Notes: generated by a model not told the origin, from the letters alone. A stretch of 64,000 nt of DNA from Flagellimonas hymeniacidonis (GCF_008040165.1 NZ_VRUR01000002.1:1612001-1676000); one strand, 5' to 3'; positions 28,179 through 36,611 are shown, counted from the first letter of the stretch. Numbers and translations are program-made.

Positions 28179-28931
28179 ATGAAACACTCGAATAAACATT
28201 TATTATTAATCCATGGAGCATGGGAAGGTGCTTGGTCATGGAAAGAAACAATATCCCATTTAGAAAGCAATGGGCACACTGTAAAAGCTATTGATCTACC
28301 AGGGCATGGAGATGATAAAACGCCAACTTCCGAAATCAATATGGCACTTTATGCCAACCGGGTCAAGGAAGAATTGATAAAAACAAAAGGTCAGGTTATA
28401 CTAGTAGGACACAGTTTTGGTGGATTTGTAATTTCACAAGTAGCTGAAGAAATGCCAGAAAAAATTGAAAAGCTGGTTTATGTTGCATCTGCAATGCCTT
28501 ACGAAGGAAAAACAGCTGTTGAAGTATTTGAAGAAGACGAAGAAAGTGAATTCCTAGAAAACTTAATTTTTTCGGATGATAAAAGTACTGCTACAATGAC
28601 TAGAGAAACAATTAAAGATATAGTCTTTACAGGTGCTACGGATGCGCAAATTGATGAAGTACTCCCTATGCTAGTTGTACAGGCAACAGCTCCTTTTTTT
28701 GAAAAGGTAATAACAACGGAAGAACGTTTTGGAAGAGTTCCGAAAGCCTTTATTGAAACAACATTGGATAGAGTTATTTCATTAAAAGCACAAAGACATG
28801 GGCAAAAAATGTTAGGGATTGAAGAGTCAGTGACCTTAGAGTATGGTCATGTCCCTTTAGAAACTGCGCCTAAAAAACTTGCTAATGCATTACATAAAGT
28901 AGGTATTTCTGGAAATACAGTATTAGCCTAA
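28179..28931 (+). CDS. Alpha/beta hydrolase
   Basis: A 250-residue cytoplasmic esterase-like enzyme. HGAWEGAWSW near the start forms the oxyanion-hole loop, and the nucleophile elbow is VGHSFGGF with Ser near residue 83. A plausible His is in EYGHVPLETAP near residue 228 and a plausible Asp in TTLDRVISLK. The sequence resembles plant-type salicylate/methyl-jasmonate esterase-like hydrolases common in bacteria. Substrate unknown. It is 31 bases after the tautomerase-like gene, and a strong hairpin follows it. Confidence 0.88.
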   Translation: MKHSNKHLLLIHGAWEGAWSWKETISHLESNGHTVKAIDLPGHGDDKTPTSEINMALYANRVKEELIKTKGQVILVGHSFGGFVISQVAEEMPEKIEKLVYVASAMPYEGKTAVEVFEEDEESEFLENLIFSDDKSTATMTRETIKDIVFTGATDAQIDEVLPMLVVQATAPFFEKVITTEERFGRVPKAFIETTLDRVISLKAQRHGQKMLGIEESVTLEYGHVPLETAPKKLANALHKVGISGNTVLA

Positions 28932-28936
28932 AAACA

Positions 28937-28982
28937 AATTCAAACTAAAGGAAACTTAATATTGCTTCCTTTAGTTTGAATT
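28937..28982. terminator. Strong hairpin after the hydrolase gene
   Basis: AATTCAAACTAAAGGAA (28937-28953) pairs perfectly with TTCCTTTAGTTTGAATT (28966-28982), a 17-bp stem with a 12-base loop. There is no long T run on the plus strand, so it may terminate weakly, stabilise mRNA, or partly insulate the downstream DJ-1 genes. Confidence 0.6.
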
Positions 28983-28998
28983 ATTAATAAACAAAACA

Positions 28999-29670
28999 AT
29001 GAAACATATATTATTTATTGTTACCAGTGCAAGCGTTACTGGAACAGGTAAACATCCAGCGGGTTATGAATTTTCGGAAATTGCAGACCCTTATTACGAA
29101 TTTATTAATAAAGGATATACAGTAGACTTTGCCAGTATACTTGGTGGTATTCCGCCACATGTTGGTTACAATTCATCTGAAAAAATTAGTAAGAAGTTTA
29201 TAGAAAGTAACGGATTCAAAAGACTCAATTTTAGTCATAAACTAGATGACGTTAACATAGATGCTTATGATGCAATTTTCTTCCCAGGAGGTTTAGGATT
29301 AATGACCGATATGGTCGATAATCCATTGGTTAAAGAAATCATTAAAATCACATATGAAAACGAGAAAGTCATTGGTGCTGTTTGCCATGGACCGGCAGCT
29401 TTACTTAATGTTAAATTGTCTGATGAAAAAAATTTACTAAAAGGAAAAAAAATCAATTCATTTACAAAAGCAGAGGAAGAAAAAGATAAACATATTCTTG
29501 GAGATGTAATCCCATTTATGCTTGATGAAGAACTTATAAAACAAGGAGCAATTTTTTCGCATACCCTTCCTTTTGAATCGTATGTTATAAACGATGGTAA
29601 CATTATCACTGGTCAAAACCCAGCGTCTGCCAGTAGAATTGCAATTGAAATGATAAAATCATTGGAATAA
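28999..29670 (+). CDS. DJ-1/PfpI family protein (class I glutamine-amidotransferase-like)
   Basis: A 223-residue protein of the DJ-1/PfpI superfamily, near the Hsp31 type. The nucleophile elbow is GAVCHGPAALL with Cys near residue 130, and a Glu-bearing EFSEIADPYYEF segment near residue 27 matches the position of the acidic residue in Hsp31-like members. Likely roles are glyoxalase, protein deglycase or stress chaperone; these cannot be separated by sequence. It is the first of two adjacent paralogues, with 14 bases between them. Confidence 0.85.
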   Translation: MKHILFIVTSASVTGTGKHPAGYEFSEIADPYYEFINKGYTVDFASILGGIPPHVGYNSSEKISKKFIESNGFKRLNFSHKLDDVNIDAYDAIFFPGGLGLMTDMVDNPLVKEIIKITYENEKVIGAVCHGPAALLNVKLSDEKNLLKGKKINSFTKAEEEKDKHILGDVIPFMLDEELIKQGAIFSHTLPFESYVINDGNIITGQNPASASRIAIEMIKSLE

Positions 29671-29684
29671 AATTATAAACAAGC

Positions 29685-30368
29685 ATGAAAAGAGTACTAT
29701 TTATTACAACATCACATAATGATCTGGGTGAGTCCGGGCTGAAAACCGGAGTTTGGTTAGAAGAAGTCGCGACACCCTACTATAGACTAAGGGAAGAAAG
29801 CATACATGTTGAAATTGCTTCTGTCCATGGAGGAAATATTCCTATAGATCCAGTAAGCGAGTCAAGGGATTGGATGACGGAAGACACTATTAGATTTAAA
29901 GGCGATAAAACGGCTATGATTCTAATGAATACTAGTTTAAGGTTAGACGAAATAAATCCATCGGAGTATGATTTAGTATATTTTCCAGGAGGTCACGGGC
30001 CGATGTGGGATTTTGTAAATAATCCATTATTAAACAATACTCTACAACATTCTATACAAGAAGAAAAGGTGATTGCGGCAATGTGTCACGGAGTCTCGGT
30101 TCTTGTGGATGCTTTTGATGCTGATGGCAATGTATTTGTTAAGGGAAGGAAGATTACATCCTTTGCAGATTCGGAAGAAATAAGTGTTGGAGCTGAGAAA
30201 TTGGTTCCTTTTCTTTTGGAATCCAAATTAACAGCGCTAGGAGGGATATATAGCAAAGGAAATGATTTTTCTTCTTATACTGTTGTGGACAGAAATCTCA
30301 TAACTGGTCAAAACCCAGCATCTTCGTCAAGCGTTTCCATTAAAATGATAGATTTATTAACGGATTGA
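29685..30368 (+). CDS. DJ-1/PfpI family protein (second paralogue)
   Basis: A 227-residue paralogue of the preceding gene, sharing the fold start KRVLFITTSHN, the Cys elbow AAMCHGVSVLV near residue 130, and the C-terminal NLITGQNPASSSS matching NIITGQNPASASR of its neighbour. The Cys is kept, while the acidic segment reads WLEEVATPYYRL. The pair probably arose by duplication and may have divided substrates. No signal peptide. Confidence 0.85.
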   Translation: MKRVLFITTSHNDLGESGLKTGVWLEEVATPYYRLREESIHVEIASVHGGNIPIDPVSESRDWMTEDTIRFKGDKTAMILMNTSLRLDEINPSEYDLVYFPGGHGPMWDFVNNPLLNNTLQHSIQEEKVIAAMCHGVSVLVDAFDADGNVFVKGRKITSFADSEEISVGAEKLVPFLLESKLTALGGIYSKGNDFSSYTVVDRNLITGQNPASSSSVSIKMIDLLTD

Positions 30369-30637
30369 CTACTTAAACTAATGAGATAAAAAGAACTTTC
30401 AATAGCTCTAAATATATTGAGTAATACTCATTAATACTATTTGTAACTTTAACACGTCAAAAAAGATCAAATTATATCTTCAAAGTTCTTTTTTCGGTTT
30501 TAGTGTGCAACTAGGTGTCCATATTTTGAAAAACGAAGTAAAACACTAAATATCAGTGATGTACAAGAAAGTGATTAAATCTGCCATGGCACAAAAACAG
30601 ATTACTTTTAAGCTGTTAGATAAATCAACTAAAAGTT

Positions 30638-31864
30638 TTATCCTCTTTCAAACTTGTCTTCCAGCTTACACATATCCTCACTTACCTTTCTTTCCAATAC
30701 CTTGGCATAAATCTGGGTGGTCGTGATTTTTGAATGTCCCAAAAGCTTGGATACTGTTTCTATGGGTAAACCATTGAAGAGTGTTACCGTTGTGGCAAAA
30801 GTGTGTCTTGCAGTATGGAAGGAAATATTCTTATAGATTCCACAGGATTTAGCTATTTCCTTTAAATAGCTATTGGTCTTTTGGTTGGAACTTATCGGCA
30901 GCAAACCAGTTGTTAATCTCTCGTTTTGAAGAGTTTTATATTTTTCAAGTAAAATCCATGCTTTGGGTAGGATGGGGACTTTTACAAGCTCGTCCGTTTT
31001 TTCCCGTTTGGTATATATCCAGTTATTGTTGTCAATTCCCTTTACTATGTTATCCTCTGTGAGTTCTTTTACATCTGTGTATGACAGTCCCGTATAGCAT
31101 GAAAAAACAAAGCAATCTTTTACTTTTTGTAACCGTTCGTTTTTAAATTCTGTTTGTTCCAATAGTTCAAGTTCTCTTTCCATTAAAAATACCCTATCGT
31201 ATTTATTGTATTTCAATTGGAAACGTTCAAACGGGTTTTTATCCATCCATTCCAGTTTAATCGCCAAGTTTATTATTTTCTTGAACCGTTCCAGATGTTT
31301 CATCACTCCATTGTTTCCCATGGAAAGTTGTTTCTTGGAATCTTTATAATCACGTAGGTAATGTTCAAAATCTGTGATAAACCTATAATTTACCTGTTTC
31401 AGGTACATGTCCTTTACTTTTATTTTTTTGTCCAAAAATTGGTAAAGGTACTTTTCCGTGCTATAATAGTTCTTTCTGGTTCCAGCCTTGATGGAGGTGT
31501 GCATTGTTCCGTTGTGATAGCCAATAAGGTCCTTTAGGGTCTTACCATTCTCCCCAATATGCATATAACGTGATTTAATGGCCAATGGTGTGACCCTCTG
31601 CCCTTCCCTAAGCAATTCCCGATGCGCCTCAAGGAGCCCAAAATACACTTGGTCCAAATAGCTGTTCAGGGATGTAACAAGGGGTGAATGCCCCATTCCC
31701 CTTTTACGGGCATTGTTCCATAGATGGCATTGAAGTTTCCTCTGGAGGCTAAACTCCAAACGTTCCCCATTTACGGTGATTCGACAATAAACAGTGGATT
31801 TCTCGGAATCTTTTTCCCGCTTTCTTGGAAAGAAATTTATTGATAATGTGGCTCGGCTGCTCAT
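30638..31864 (-). CDS. Tyrosine site-specific recombinase (integrase), Bacteroidota type
   Basis: Catalyses recombination at attachment sites. Domain order: an Arm-DNA-binding-like N-terminus with SINFFPRKREKD (about residues 5-95), a SAM-like core-binding domain (about 105-215), and the catalytic domain with SFHTARHTFATT (HxxR) near residue 352 and LLGHSKITTTQIYAKV carrying the nucleophilic Tyr. The first Arg region reads CYTGLSYTDVKELT, the usual variant in Bacteroidota integrases. The frame is open further upstream to 31915, but the ATG at 31864 begins the conserved MSSRATL start. Direct repeats, a hairpin and a tRNA-end match lie just upstream, fitting an island boundary. Confidence 0.88.
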   Translation of the reverse strand: MSSRATLSINFFPRKREKDSEKSTVYCRITVNGERLEFSLQRKLQCHLWNNARKRGMGHSPLVTSLNSYLDQVYFGLLEAHRELLREGQRVTPLAIKSRYMHIGENGKTLKDLIGYHNGTMHTSIKAGTRKNYYSTEKYLYQFLDKKIKVKDMYLKQVNYRFITDFEHYLRDYKDSKKQLSMGNNGVMKHLERFKKIINLAIKLEWMDKNPFERFQLKYNKYDRVFLMERELELLEQTEFKNERLQKVKDCFVFSCYTGLSYTDVKELTEDNIVKGIDNNNWIYTKREKTDELVKVPILPKAWILLEKYKTLQNERLTTGLLPISSNQKTNSYLKEIAKSCGIYKNISFHTARHTFATTVTLFNGLPIETVSKLLGHSKITTTQIYAKVLERKVSEDMCKLEDKFERG

Positions 31865-31977
31865 ATATTTTGTTTTACAGACGAAAGCCAAATAGCTGCT
31901 TAAATTCCTACACAATATACACCAAAAAAAATCTTCCTGAAAGGACTCCCGATTTGGACACCTTCAATCTTGGATTT

Positions 31978-32007
31978 AGTGCTAAATGGTGCTAAATAGT
32001 GCCAAAT
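31978..32007. repeat. Three tandem 10-bp repeats (GTGCTAAAT family) upstream of the integrase
   Basis: AGTGCTAAAT, GGTGCTAAAT and AGTGCCAAAT follow each other without spacer. A 10-base period keeps the copies on one face of the helix. Location 114 bases upstream of the integrase start suits integrase arm-type sites or an operator. Copy 1 also forms the palindrome TTTAGTGCTAAA with the preceding bases. Confidence 0.6.
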
Positions 32008-32030
32008 GGAATCTTTTTGTGATGTAATCA

Positions 32031-32068
32031 AAAAATAAACCCTTGATAAATAATTGATTATCAAGGGT
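32031..32068 (-). terminator. Rho-independent-type terminator
   Basis: CCCTTGATAA (32041-32050) pairs with TTATCAAGGG (32059-32068) around an 8-base loop. On the minus strand the stem is followed by a T-rich tail (GTTTATTTTTT), so it should stop minus-strand transcription. It directly follows the minus-strand tRNA-end-like segment, where a tRNA terminator would sit. Confidence 0.65.
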
Positions 32069-32078
32069 TTATAAATTT

Positions 32079-32093
32079 GGTCGGGGTGGCAGA
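32079..32093 (-). other. tRNA 3'-end-like segment, putative attachment half-site
   Basis: TGGTCGGGGTGGCAG on the plus strand is the complement of CTGCCACCCCGACCA, which looks like the T-arm end and acceptor stem of a tRNA (proline-like) finishing in CCA. The rest of a tRNA is not present upstream on the minus strand. A displaced tRNA 3' end next to an integrase is typical of an integration scar. Inference; the match is short. Confidence 0.5.
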
Positions 32094-32289
32094 ACTAATC
32101 CCATCATCACAACGTGTTAACTATCAGATTTTTAAAGCCTCCTTTTTGAACGATTAACCGAAAACTAAACTAGGTTCAAAATTGTACAAATCGATGTAAA
32201 TAAAATGTCGTCTTGCAATAATAAAAATACGATTTTCACTTTACATTCAAATACTTTTTTTTTACAAAATGAAATCAACTCCATAAAAA

Positions 32290-33432
32290 CTATCCAAGCA
32301 CACTGCCCAGTTTAAACATGGGCAAGTACATTGCCACCAAAATTACACCCACGCAAACGCCAACCACAAGAATTATCATAGGTTCCAACAATGTACTCAA
32401 CAGTTTGGACTTTTGTTGCACTTCAACGCTATATTGTTGATTTAATCGCTCAAACATAAATTCCGTTTGATTGGTTTCTTCAGCTACCTTGACCATGGAT
32501 ATCATCTTATTGCTGAACACCTTGTTTCCCTTTAGGCTGTTGCTCAAACTTTCGCCTTGCAAAATTTTACCGCTTACGCTTTCCAAAGCATCACGCAGTG
32601 GATAAAAATCAATCATTTTTCCGGCAAGCTCTATACTGTTCAATACTGGAACCTTGGAAGCCGTGAGCAAACTAATGGCTCTGGTAAACTGTGCCAAATA
32701 AACGGCTTTGAGAAAATTTCCCAGATAGGGAATCCTTAGCAACAAATAATCCATCTTTTTTTTGAACCAATCATTGCCAAAGAGCATTTTTCTTAAAAGC
32801 AAAGAACCAATTATCAACAGTACAACCCACCATCCGTAGTCTTTGATAAAATCTGATACAGCTACAATAAACCGTGTAATCCACGGTAACTCTATATTGT
32901 TTTGCTTAAAAATGTCTTGGAACATGGGCACCACCAATCTCAGCATAAAGATGACCACCAATACTGCCGTCACCAAAATAATAACGGGATAGGTCAACGC
33001 ATTGACCAAGCTTCTTTGCTGTTCATTTTTTTTGGCAAAAAAAGACCCCAGTTCATTTGTAATCGTGGTCAGTGTTCCAGACTCTTCACCAATTTTTAGA
33101 GAATAATATTCGTATTCCGTAAACTCCTTTTTATCTTTTATCGCCTCAGAAAAGCTACTTCCAGAAAGCAGACTTTCACCCAAATGATGGAACAGCGCTT
33201 TTTGCTTCTCTTTTTTCTGTCCCTCTTCAATCAGGTGCAGCGATTCTTTAAGGGTTATCCCTGCCTTTAAAAGCACACTTAACTCCGTATAAAAATCCTC
33301 TTTTTTCTTGTTGGAAAAAGATTTTCCAAACAACGTTATTTCCCTTTCAAGAATTGATGGTTTACGCTCTTTTTGTGCACCATTTGTTTTGGATACCTGA
33401 TCGACCAATATGTTTTCCAATTTAAAGCCCAT
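32290..33432 (-). CDS. GspF/PilC-like inner-membrane platform protein of type II secretion
   Basis: Polytopic platform protein that couples the ATPase GspE to pseudopilus assembly. The 380 residues hold two T2SSF domains, about 60-185 (ELSVLLKAGITLKESLHLIE) and about 265-380 (TRAISLLTASKVPVLNSIEL), with hydrophobic segments near residues 150-175, 195-215 and 355-375. The N-terminal part is short compared with proteobacterial GspF. It is the last gene of the left T2SS-like operon, one base after the pseudopilin gene. The partner ATPase is not adjacent but 27 kb away at 60131. Confidence 0.9.
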   Translation of the reverse strand: MGFKLENILVDQVSKTNGAQKERKPSILEREITLFGKSFSNKKKEDFYTELSVLLKAGITLKESLHLIEEGQKKEKQKALFHHLGESLLSGSSFSEAIKDKKEFTEYEYYSLKIGEESGTLTTITNELGSFFAKKNEQQRSLVNALTYPVIILVTAVLVVIFMLRLVVPMFQDIFKQNNIELPWITRFIVAVSDFIKDYGWWVVLLIIGSLLLRKMLFGNDWFKKKMDYLLLRIPYLGNFLKAVYLAQFTRAISLLTASKVPVLNSIELAGKMIDFYPLRDALESVSGKILQGESLSNSLKGNKVFSNKMISMVKVAEETNQTEFMFERLNQQYSVEVQQKSKLLSTLLEPMIILVVGVCVGVILVAMYLPMFKLGSVLG

Positions 33433-33433
33433 A

Positions 33434-33898
33434 TCAATTCATAAAATCGGTTGCAGTATTCTTTTTATGGACAAAAAGTGTTTTGGGCACTTCTCCAGGT
33501 TTTGTGAGCTCTAGGGCATCTATAACACCATTGCTCACCTCTTCTCCCATATAAAACACTTTTGAAATAGTATAATCAGTATAAAGTGTGTCTGTACCTT
33601 TTATAATGTAACCCTTATAAAACTCATATCTTTTACCATTGACCTCATTGCTAAGGAACAGTGTTTGCCCTTTGGAGGAAAACTCAATTTGGGCATTTGA
33701 ATTAAAATCGACCCACAGTGCTTGTTGCAAAAGGTTATCATTAGTTTTTTCTTCATAATTATTCTGAATATCCCACATTTGCCCCTGTACCAAACCCAAA
33801 ACTGAAAAAGCCAGTCCAACCACAATGATGGTGAGCAATAGCACGACCAACATTTCGCTCAAGGTGAACGCTGCTATCTTTTTAGAGATTCTGGACAT
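33434..33898 (-). CDS. Pseudopilin-like protein with prepilin signal
   Basis: A 154-residue protein with a type IV prepilin leader: basic MSRISKKIA followed by AFTLSEMLVVLLLTIIVVG, with the conserved Glu at position +5 after the predicted cleavage (A|FTLSE). The hydrophobic helix is followed by a small globular domain of mostly beta character. The layout fits a minor pseudopilin (GspH/I/J type), but I cannot assign which. It overlaps the upstream pilin-like gene by 17 bases. Confidence 0.85.
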   Translation of the reverse strand: MSRISKKIAAFTLSEMLVVLLLTIIVVGLAFSVLGLVQGQMWDIQNNYEEKTNDNLLQQALWVDFNSNAQIEFSSKGQTLFLSNEVNGKRYEFYKGYIIKGTDTLYTDYTISKVFYMGEEVSNGVIDALELTKPGEVPKTLFVHKKNTATDFMN

Positions 33899-34217
33899 AA
33901 TGTATTTTTCGTTTTATGGTTCTTGACCCCGAATCCTGTTTTTCAACCGCTTCAATCTGCACTGCGTTTTGAGAAGTGTTGATAGTGATATCCCAAGTCT
34001 TCCATTCCTCATAGTAGGGAAGATTTATCTTTTGATTGATATATTGATATTCAAGTTGGTGTAAATGCGATTTTATTGGCTGCAGATTACCTTTTACCTG
34101 AGCGGAAAAAAGGGAATTTAAAATAAGGCTGGAGAACATAAAAATGACCACAATGAGTACAGTGGCCACCATGGTTTCCATTAAGGTCGAAGCTTTCAGT
34201 TTTTTTAGTACAACCAT
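33882..34217 (-). CDS. Short pseudopilin-like protein
   Basis: A 111-residue protein with a prepilin-like N-terminus: VVLKKLKA followed by STLMETMVATVLIVVIFMF. The Glu at the +5 position (STLME) is kept. The globular part is only about 70 residues, like GspI-type minor pseudopilins. It overlaps both neighbours (17 bases at its stop, 13 with the upstream gene), so the pilin-like genes are translationally coupled. Confidence 0.78.
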   Translation of the reverse strand: MVVLKKLKASTLMETMVATVLIVVIFMFSSLILNSLFSAQVKGNLQPIKSHLHQLEYQYINQKINLPYYEEWKTWDITINTSQNAVQIEAVEKQDSGSRTIKRKIHYVQNL

Positions 34218-35467
34218 TTTGCCACTGCTTTTTCTTTAAGGAACAACAACCCTGCATATTGAGTGGGCAATAGACCCGAGTTTATAGTTCCATTAAACAA
34301 ATGGTTCTGATATACACTTCCATTCTCCATCGCCATAAAGGCATCTGTGGTGACATTCCCTATAACATCCCCTTTAAGTTCCAAGTTTTTCTCGCAATAA
34401 ATCTCACCAAGAACAGAGGCATTTTCAGCAACAGCTATTTGTGGAAAATAGATACCCTCTTCTGAATTTTCAAAATACGCCACGATTCCCTTGACCGTTG
34501 CTCCTTCCTCAATACTGATATTTGCTTCTCTATGATCTTTTGGATTTGTTGCGTTCCCTCTTTCCACTATAAGGGCAGATGGATAATCCAATATCACTTT
34601 TTTCCCAGCTTGGATTTTCCTGCCGGCAATTGCCTGAAGGGTTCCTCTAAATCCATTTTCAATGGTAATTTTTGGAGCCACAAGTACAACGTCCTTTAAA
34701 GTACAATCTGCACTAATGATAATTTGTCGGGTAGCTTTTACAATGATATTTCCACGTAGGTCAACACCAGATAATCTAAGCACATCGCCATGAATGTATT
34801 GTGTGTGGGATTCAAATGAATTAGCATGTTTTAGGTTTCTGGAAAATCGCACCGCGTTTTGCCCAAAGCCACTTACTTCTTCAAGCAATAACCGTTTTAA
34901 GTGATTTTCAAGTCCAGGGTGTAACGGAGGCAAGGTGGTGGAACTGTTTTTTGAATTTCCGTACACTGGTGATGCAAATTGATAAAATCGACCACCAATG
35001 GTTCCCGGTCGTATGCCTTGTTTTGGAAGGTAGGCATTTCCTGTTATTTTGGACTTTCCAGCAATGATCATCGGTCTATTGTTATCCTTTAGATACAAGG
35101 CTGAAAAATCATTGTCCAGCCCCCCACCTACTAGTGCAGTCTTTACAAACCTTGTTTTTTTAAATTGAGATACTGTGGTGTACTTTTCAAAAACACCCCA
35201 ATATGATTTTATTGCGGATACCTTAATCTCATCTTCCAGTTCTACATTCAGCTGTACCGAATCATTGATGGCCATCTCTTGTTGTATGGCATATTGAAGC
35301 CCTAAATCCGCTTTTTTGATGACCTCAACCGTATTGGAACTCTTTTTGTCAAAAAATGAATGGCTATGGTGCAACAACACAAAGGTCATTAAGAGTACTG
35401 CTATAACAGTGCCTATAAACAGTACAAACTGCAATGCTCCCGCCCTTATTTTTTTAATTCGTGGCAT
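34205..35467 (-). CDS. Pilin-like membrane anchor fused to a bactofilin-like beta-helix domain
   Basis: The open frame begins at 35530, but the ATG at 35467 (MPRIKKIRAGALQFVLFIG) gives the correct membrane anchor and overlaps the upstream gene by 14 bases; I chose it, giving 420 residues. After one N-terminal hydrophobic helix with a basic flank, like GspK/PilX types that lack Glu5, comes a region of about 150 residues and then a run of regular short strands (DLRGNIIVKATRQIIISADC, KITIENGFRGTLQAIAGRKI) resembling the polymer-forming fold of bactofilins. That combination is unusual for a minor pseudopilin. It could be a tip protein. Function not known. Confidence 0.65.
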   Translation of the reverse strand: MPRIKKIRAGALQFVLFIGTVIAVLLMTFVLLHHSHSFFDKKSSNTVEVIKKADLGLQYAIQQEMAINDSVQLNVELEDEIKVSAIKSYWGVFEKYTTVSQFKKTRFVKTALVGGGLDNDFSALYLKDNNRPMIIAGKSKITGNAYLPKQGIRPGTIGGRFYQFASPVYGNSKNSSTTLPPLHPGLENHLKRLLLEEVSGFGQNAVRFSRNLKHANSFESHTQYIHGDVLRLSGVDLRGNIIVKATRQIIISADCTLKDVVLVAPKITIENGFRGTLQAIAGRKIQAGKKVILDYPSALIVERGNATNPKDHREANISIEEGATVKGIVAYFENSEEGIYFPQIAVAENASVLGEIYCEKNLELKGDVIGNVTTDAFMAMENGSVYQNHLFNGTINSGLLPTQYAGLLFLKEKAVAKWLY

Positions 35468-35918
35468 TTTGAAGTTGTATCGTTTTTGCAATGCCCTTAT
35501 AACGCACCCTAATGTTCTTAGAAGTGCCACTTACTAAGGTTACGCCATTGTTCTCACCTCTCTTTTGCATTAAATATTGAGTCCCATTTATAGTTACAAA
35601 AAAGATGTTGTCCTTGTTCTGTTGACCAGTAATTAGACCTGTGTAGTTGATGTTGGGAAACTGTACCACTGGTCGCTTGGTCTTTTTAATGGTATTTTTT
35701 TTTGATGTACTCATCGTCCCCAAAAAGGGATCTCTATAATCCGAAACAATACTAAAGGTGTCTCTTTGGATGATTTCCTTGGGCTTAAAATTTACATTTT
35801 CCGCAAACACAGATATTTCCGGTTCTGGGGAAAGAACTCCAAAGACTTTAACCGCAATAATGCCCCATATCATTAATACAGCGCCCAACAATATATATGT
35901 CTTTACATTTTTGCTCAA
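35454..35918 (-). CDS. PilP/GspC-like inner-membrane protein
   Basis: A 154-residue protein with one N-terminal membrane helix (residues 8-28) and a periplasmic part carrying SDYRDPFLG near residue 62, the motif seen in PilP and GspC homology regions, followed by a small beta domain (VVQFPNINYTGLITG, then a glycine-rich pair of strands). In such systems this protein links the inner-membrane platform to the secretin. Family similarity is by motif and context; profile searches would be needed to confirm. Its start overlaps the upstream lipoprotein stop by four bases. Confidence 0.6.
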   Translation of the reverse strand: MSKNVKTYILLGAVLMIWGIIAVKVFGVLSPEPEISVFAENVNFKPKEIIQRDTFSIVSDYRDPFLGTMSTSKKNTIKKTKRPVVQFPNINYTGLITGQQNKDNIFFVTINGTQYLMQKRGENNGVTLVSGTSKNIRVRYKGIAKTIQLQNATN

Positions 35919-36607
35919 TTGTTGATGGTAAAATTAAACGTTGAACTGACTTCACTTTCATTACCGGCCGCATCGTAAGCGCGTACAATCCAATAAAAAG
36001 TTCCGGCAGCTACGTTAGCGGTAAAAGCCTTGTTGGCACCTAAGGCCTTGGTTGTTAAATTTTGTAGGTTCTCATCTGAAAAGATGAAAATACTGTCCCG
36101 TTCCGCCGTTCCTGGAACATCTTCCCTTGTCCATGAAAAATTTACTGAAGCCTCTGTCTGCGAGGCCCCATTTGCAGGAGTTACCAATTGGGGTGTATTG
36201 GGCGGGGTTATATCCAGATTCTCATCTCCATCTACTTGAAAATTACGCAACGTATATACTGTTTCATAATCACTATTAAGGGCTTTTACTCGCCAGGCAT
36301 AATTGCCATTAAACAGGTTTTGGTCAATACGGGTGTTTACCCTCCCTAAAGTATCCTCCGTTATAATGCTATCCAACATAATCTGGGTGGTGTTTTCAAA
36401 ATCGGGGGTAGCAATTTGAACCCTGTAAGTTGTGGCATCATCTATGGTCTGCCAATTAAACCCTACCGCATTGGTGTTTAATATACTACCTTCACCTGGA
36501 GCCAAGATAGGTACGGTCTGGTTGGAAATATCTGGCACTTCCAAAATATCCTCACACCCCCAAACCACCATCAAAACAATACATATTGTCAATATCCTTT
36601 TCTTCAT
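35915..36607 (-). CDS. Lipoprotein with two FN3/Ig-like domains, unknown
   Basis: The frame opens at 36640, but the ATG at 36607 gives a clear lipoprotein signal (MKKRILTICIVLMVVWGC, Cys18) and removes an overlap with the gene upstream; 230 residues. Two beta-sandwich repeats follow, each with a VNFSWT or VGFNWQ strand and a YAWRVKALN or FYWIVRAYD strand typical of fibronectin type III-like folds. Encoded within the secretion operon, so it could act at the outer membrane with the secretin or the pilus. No enzyme motif. Confidence 0.65.
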   Translation of the reverse strand: MKKRILTICIVLMVVWGCEDILEVPDISNQTVPILAPGEGSILNTNAVGFNWQTIDDATTYRVQIATPDFENTTQIMLDSIITEDTLGRVNTRIDQNLFNGNYAWRVKALNSDYETVYTLRNFQVDGDENLDITPPNTPQLVTPANGASQTEASVNFSWTREDVPGTAERDSIFIFSDENLQNLTTKALGANKAFTANVAAGTFYWIVRAYDAAGNESEVSSTFNFTINN

Positions 36608-36611
36608 GCTG

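Larger units (their letters stand above)
31865..32289. other. Integrase upstream region / putative att region
   Basis: About 425 bases without a gene. It holds three phased 10-bp repeats, a strong hairpin and a tRNA 3'-end-like segment, each listed separately. The bases from 32094 to 32289 show nothing recognisable. Confidence 0.6.

Noticed and set aside
30389-30494. Inverted repeat AAAGAACTTT-type around 30389 and 30481
   Set aside because: Arms are about 90 bases apart with no loop structure; probably chance in AT-rich DNA.
30560-30650. Short frame starting MYKKVIKSAMAQKQ on the plus strand
   Set aside because: Runs into antisense of the integrase and has no convincing support; too weak to list as a gene.
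26184-31864. Assigning the T2SS/RHS region to the integrase as one mobile island
   Set aside because: The integrase lies on the other side of the putative att segment from the T2SS genes, and the second boundary is not in the window; only stated as a possibility.
32079-32150. Complete tRNA gene next to the integrase
   Set aside because: Only the acceptor-end segment is present; no anticodon arm or D-arm can be folded upstream on the minus strand.
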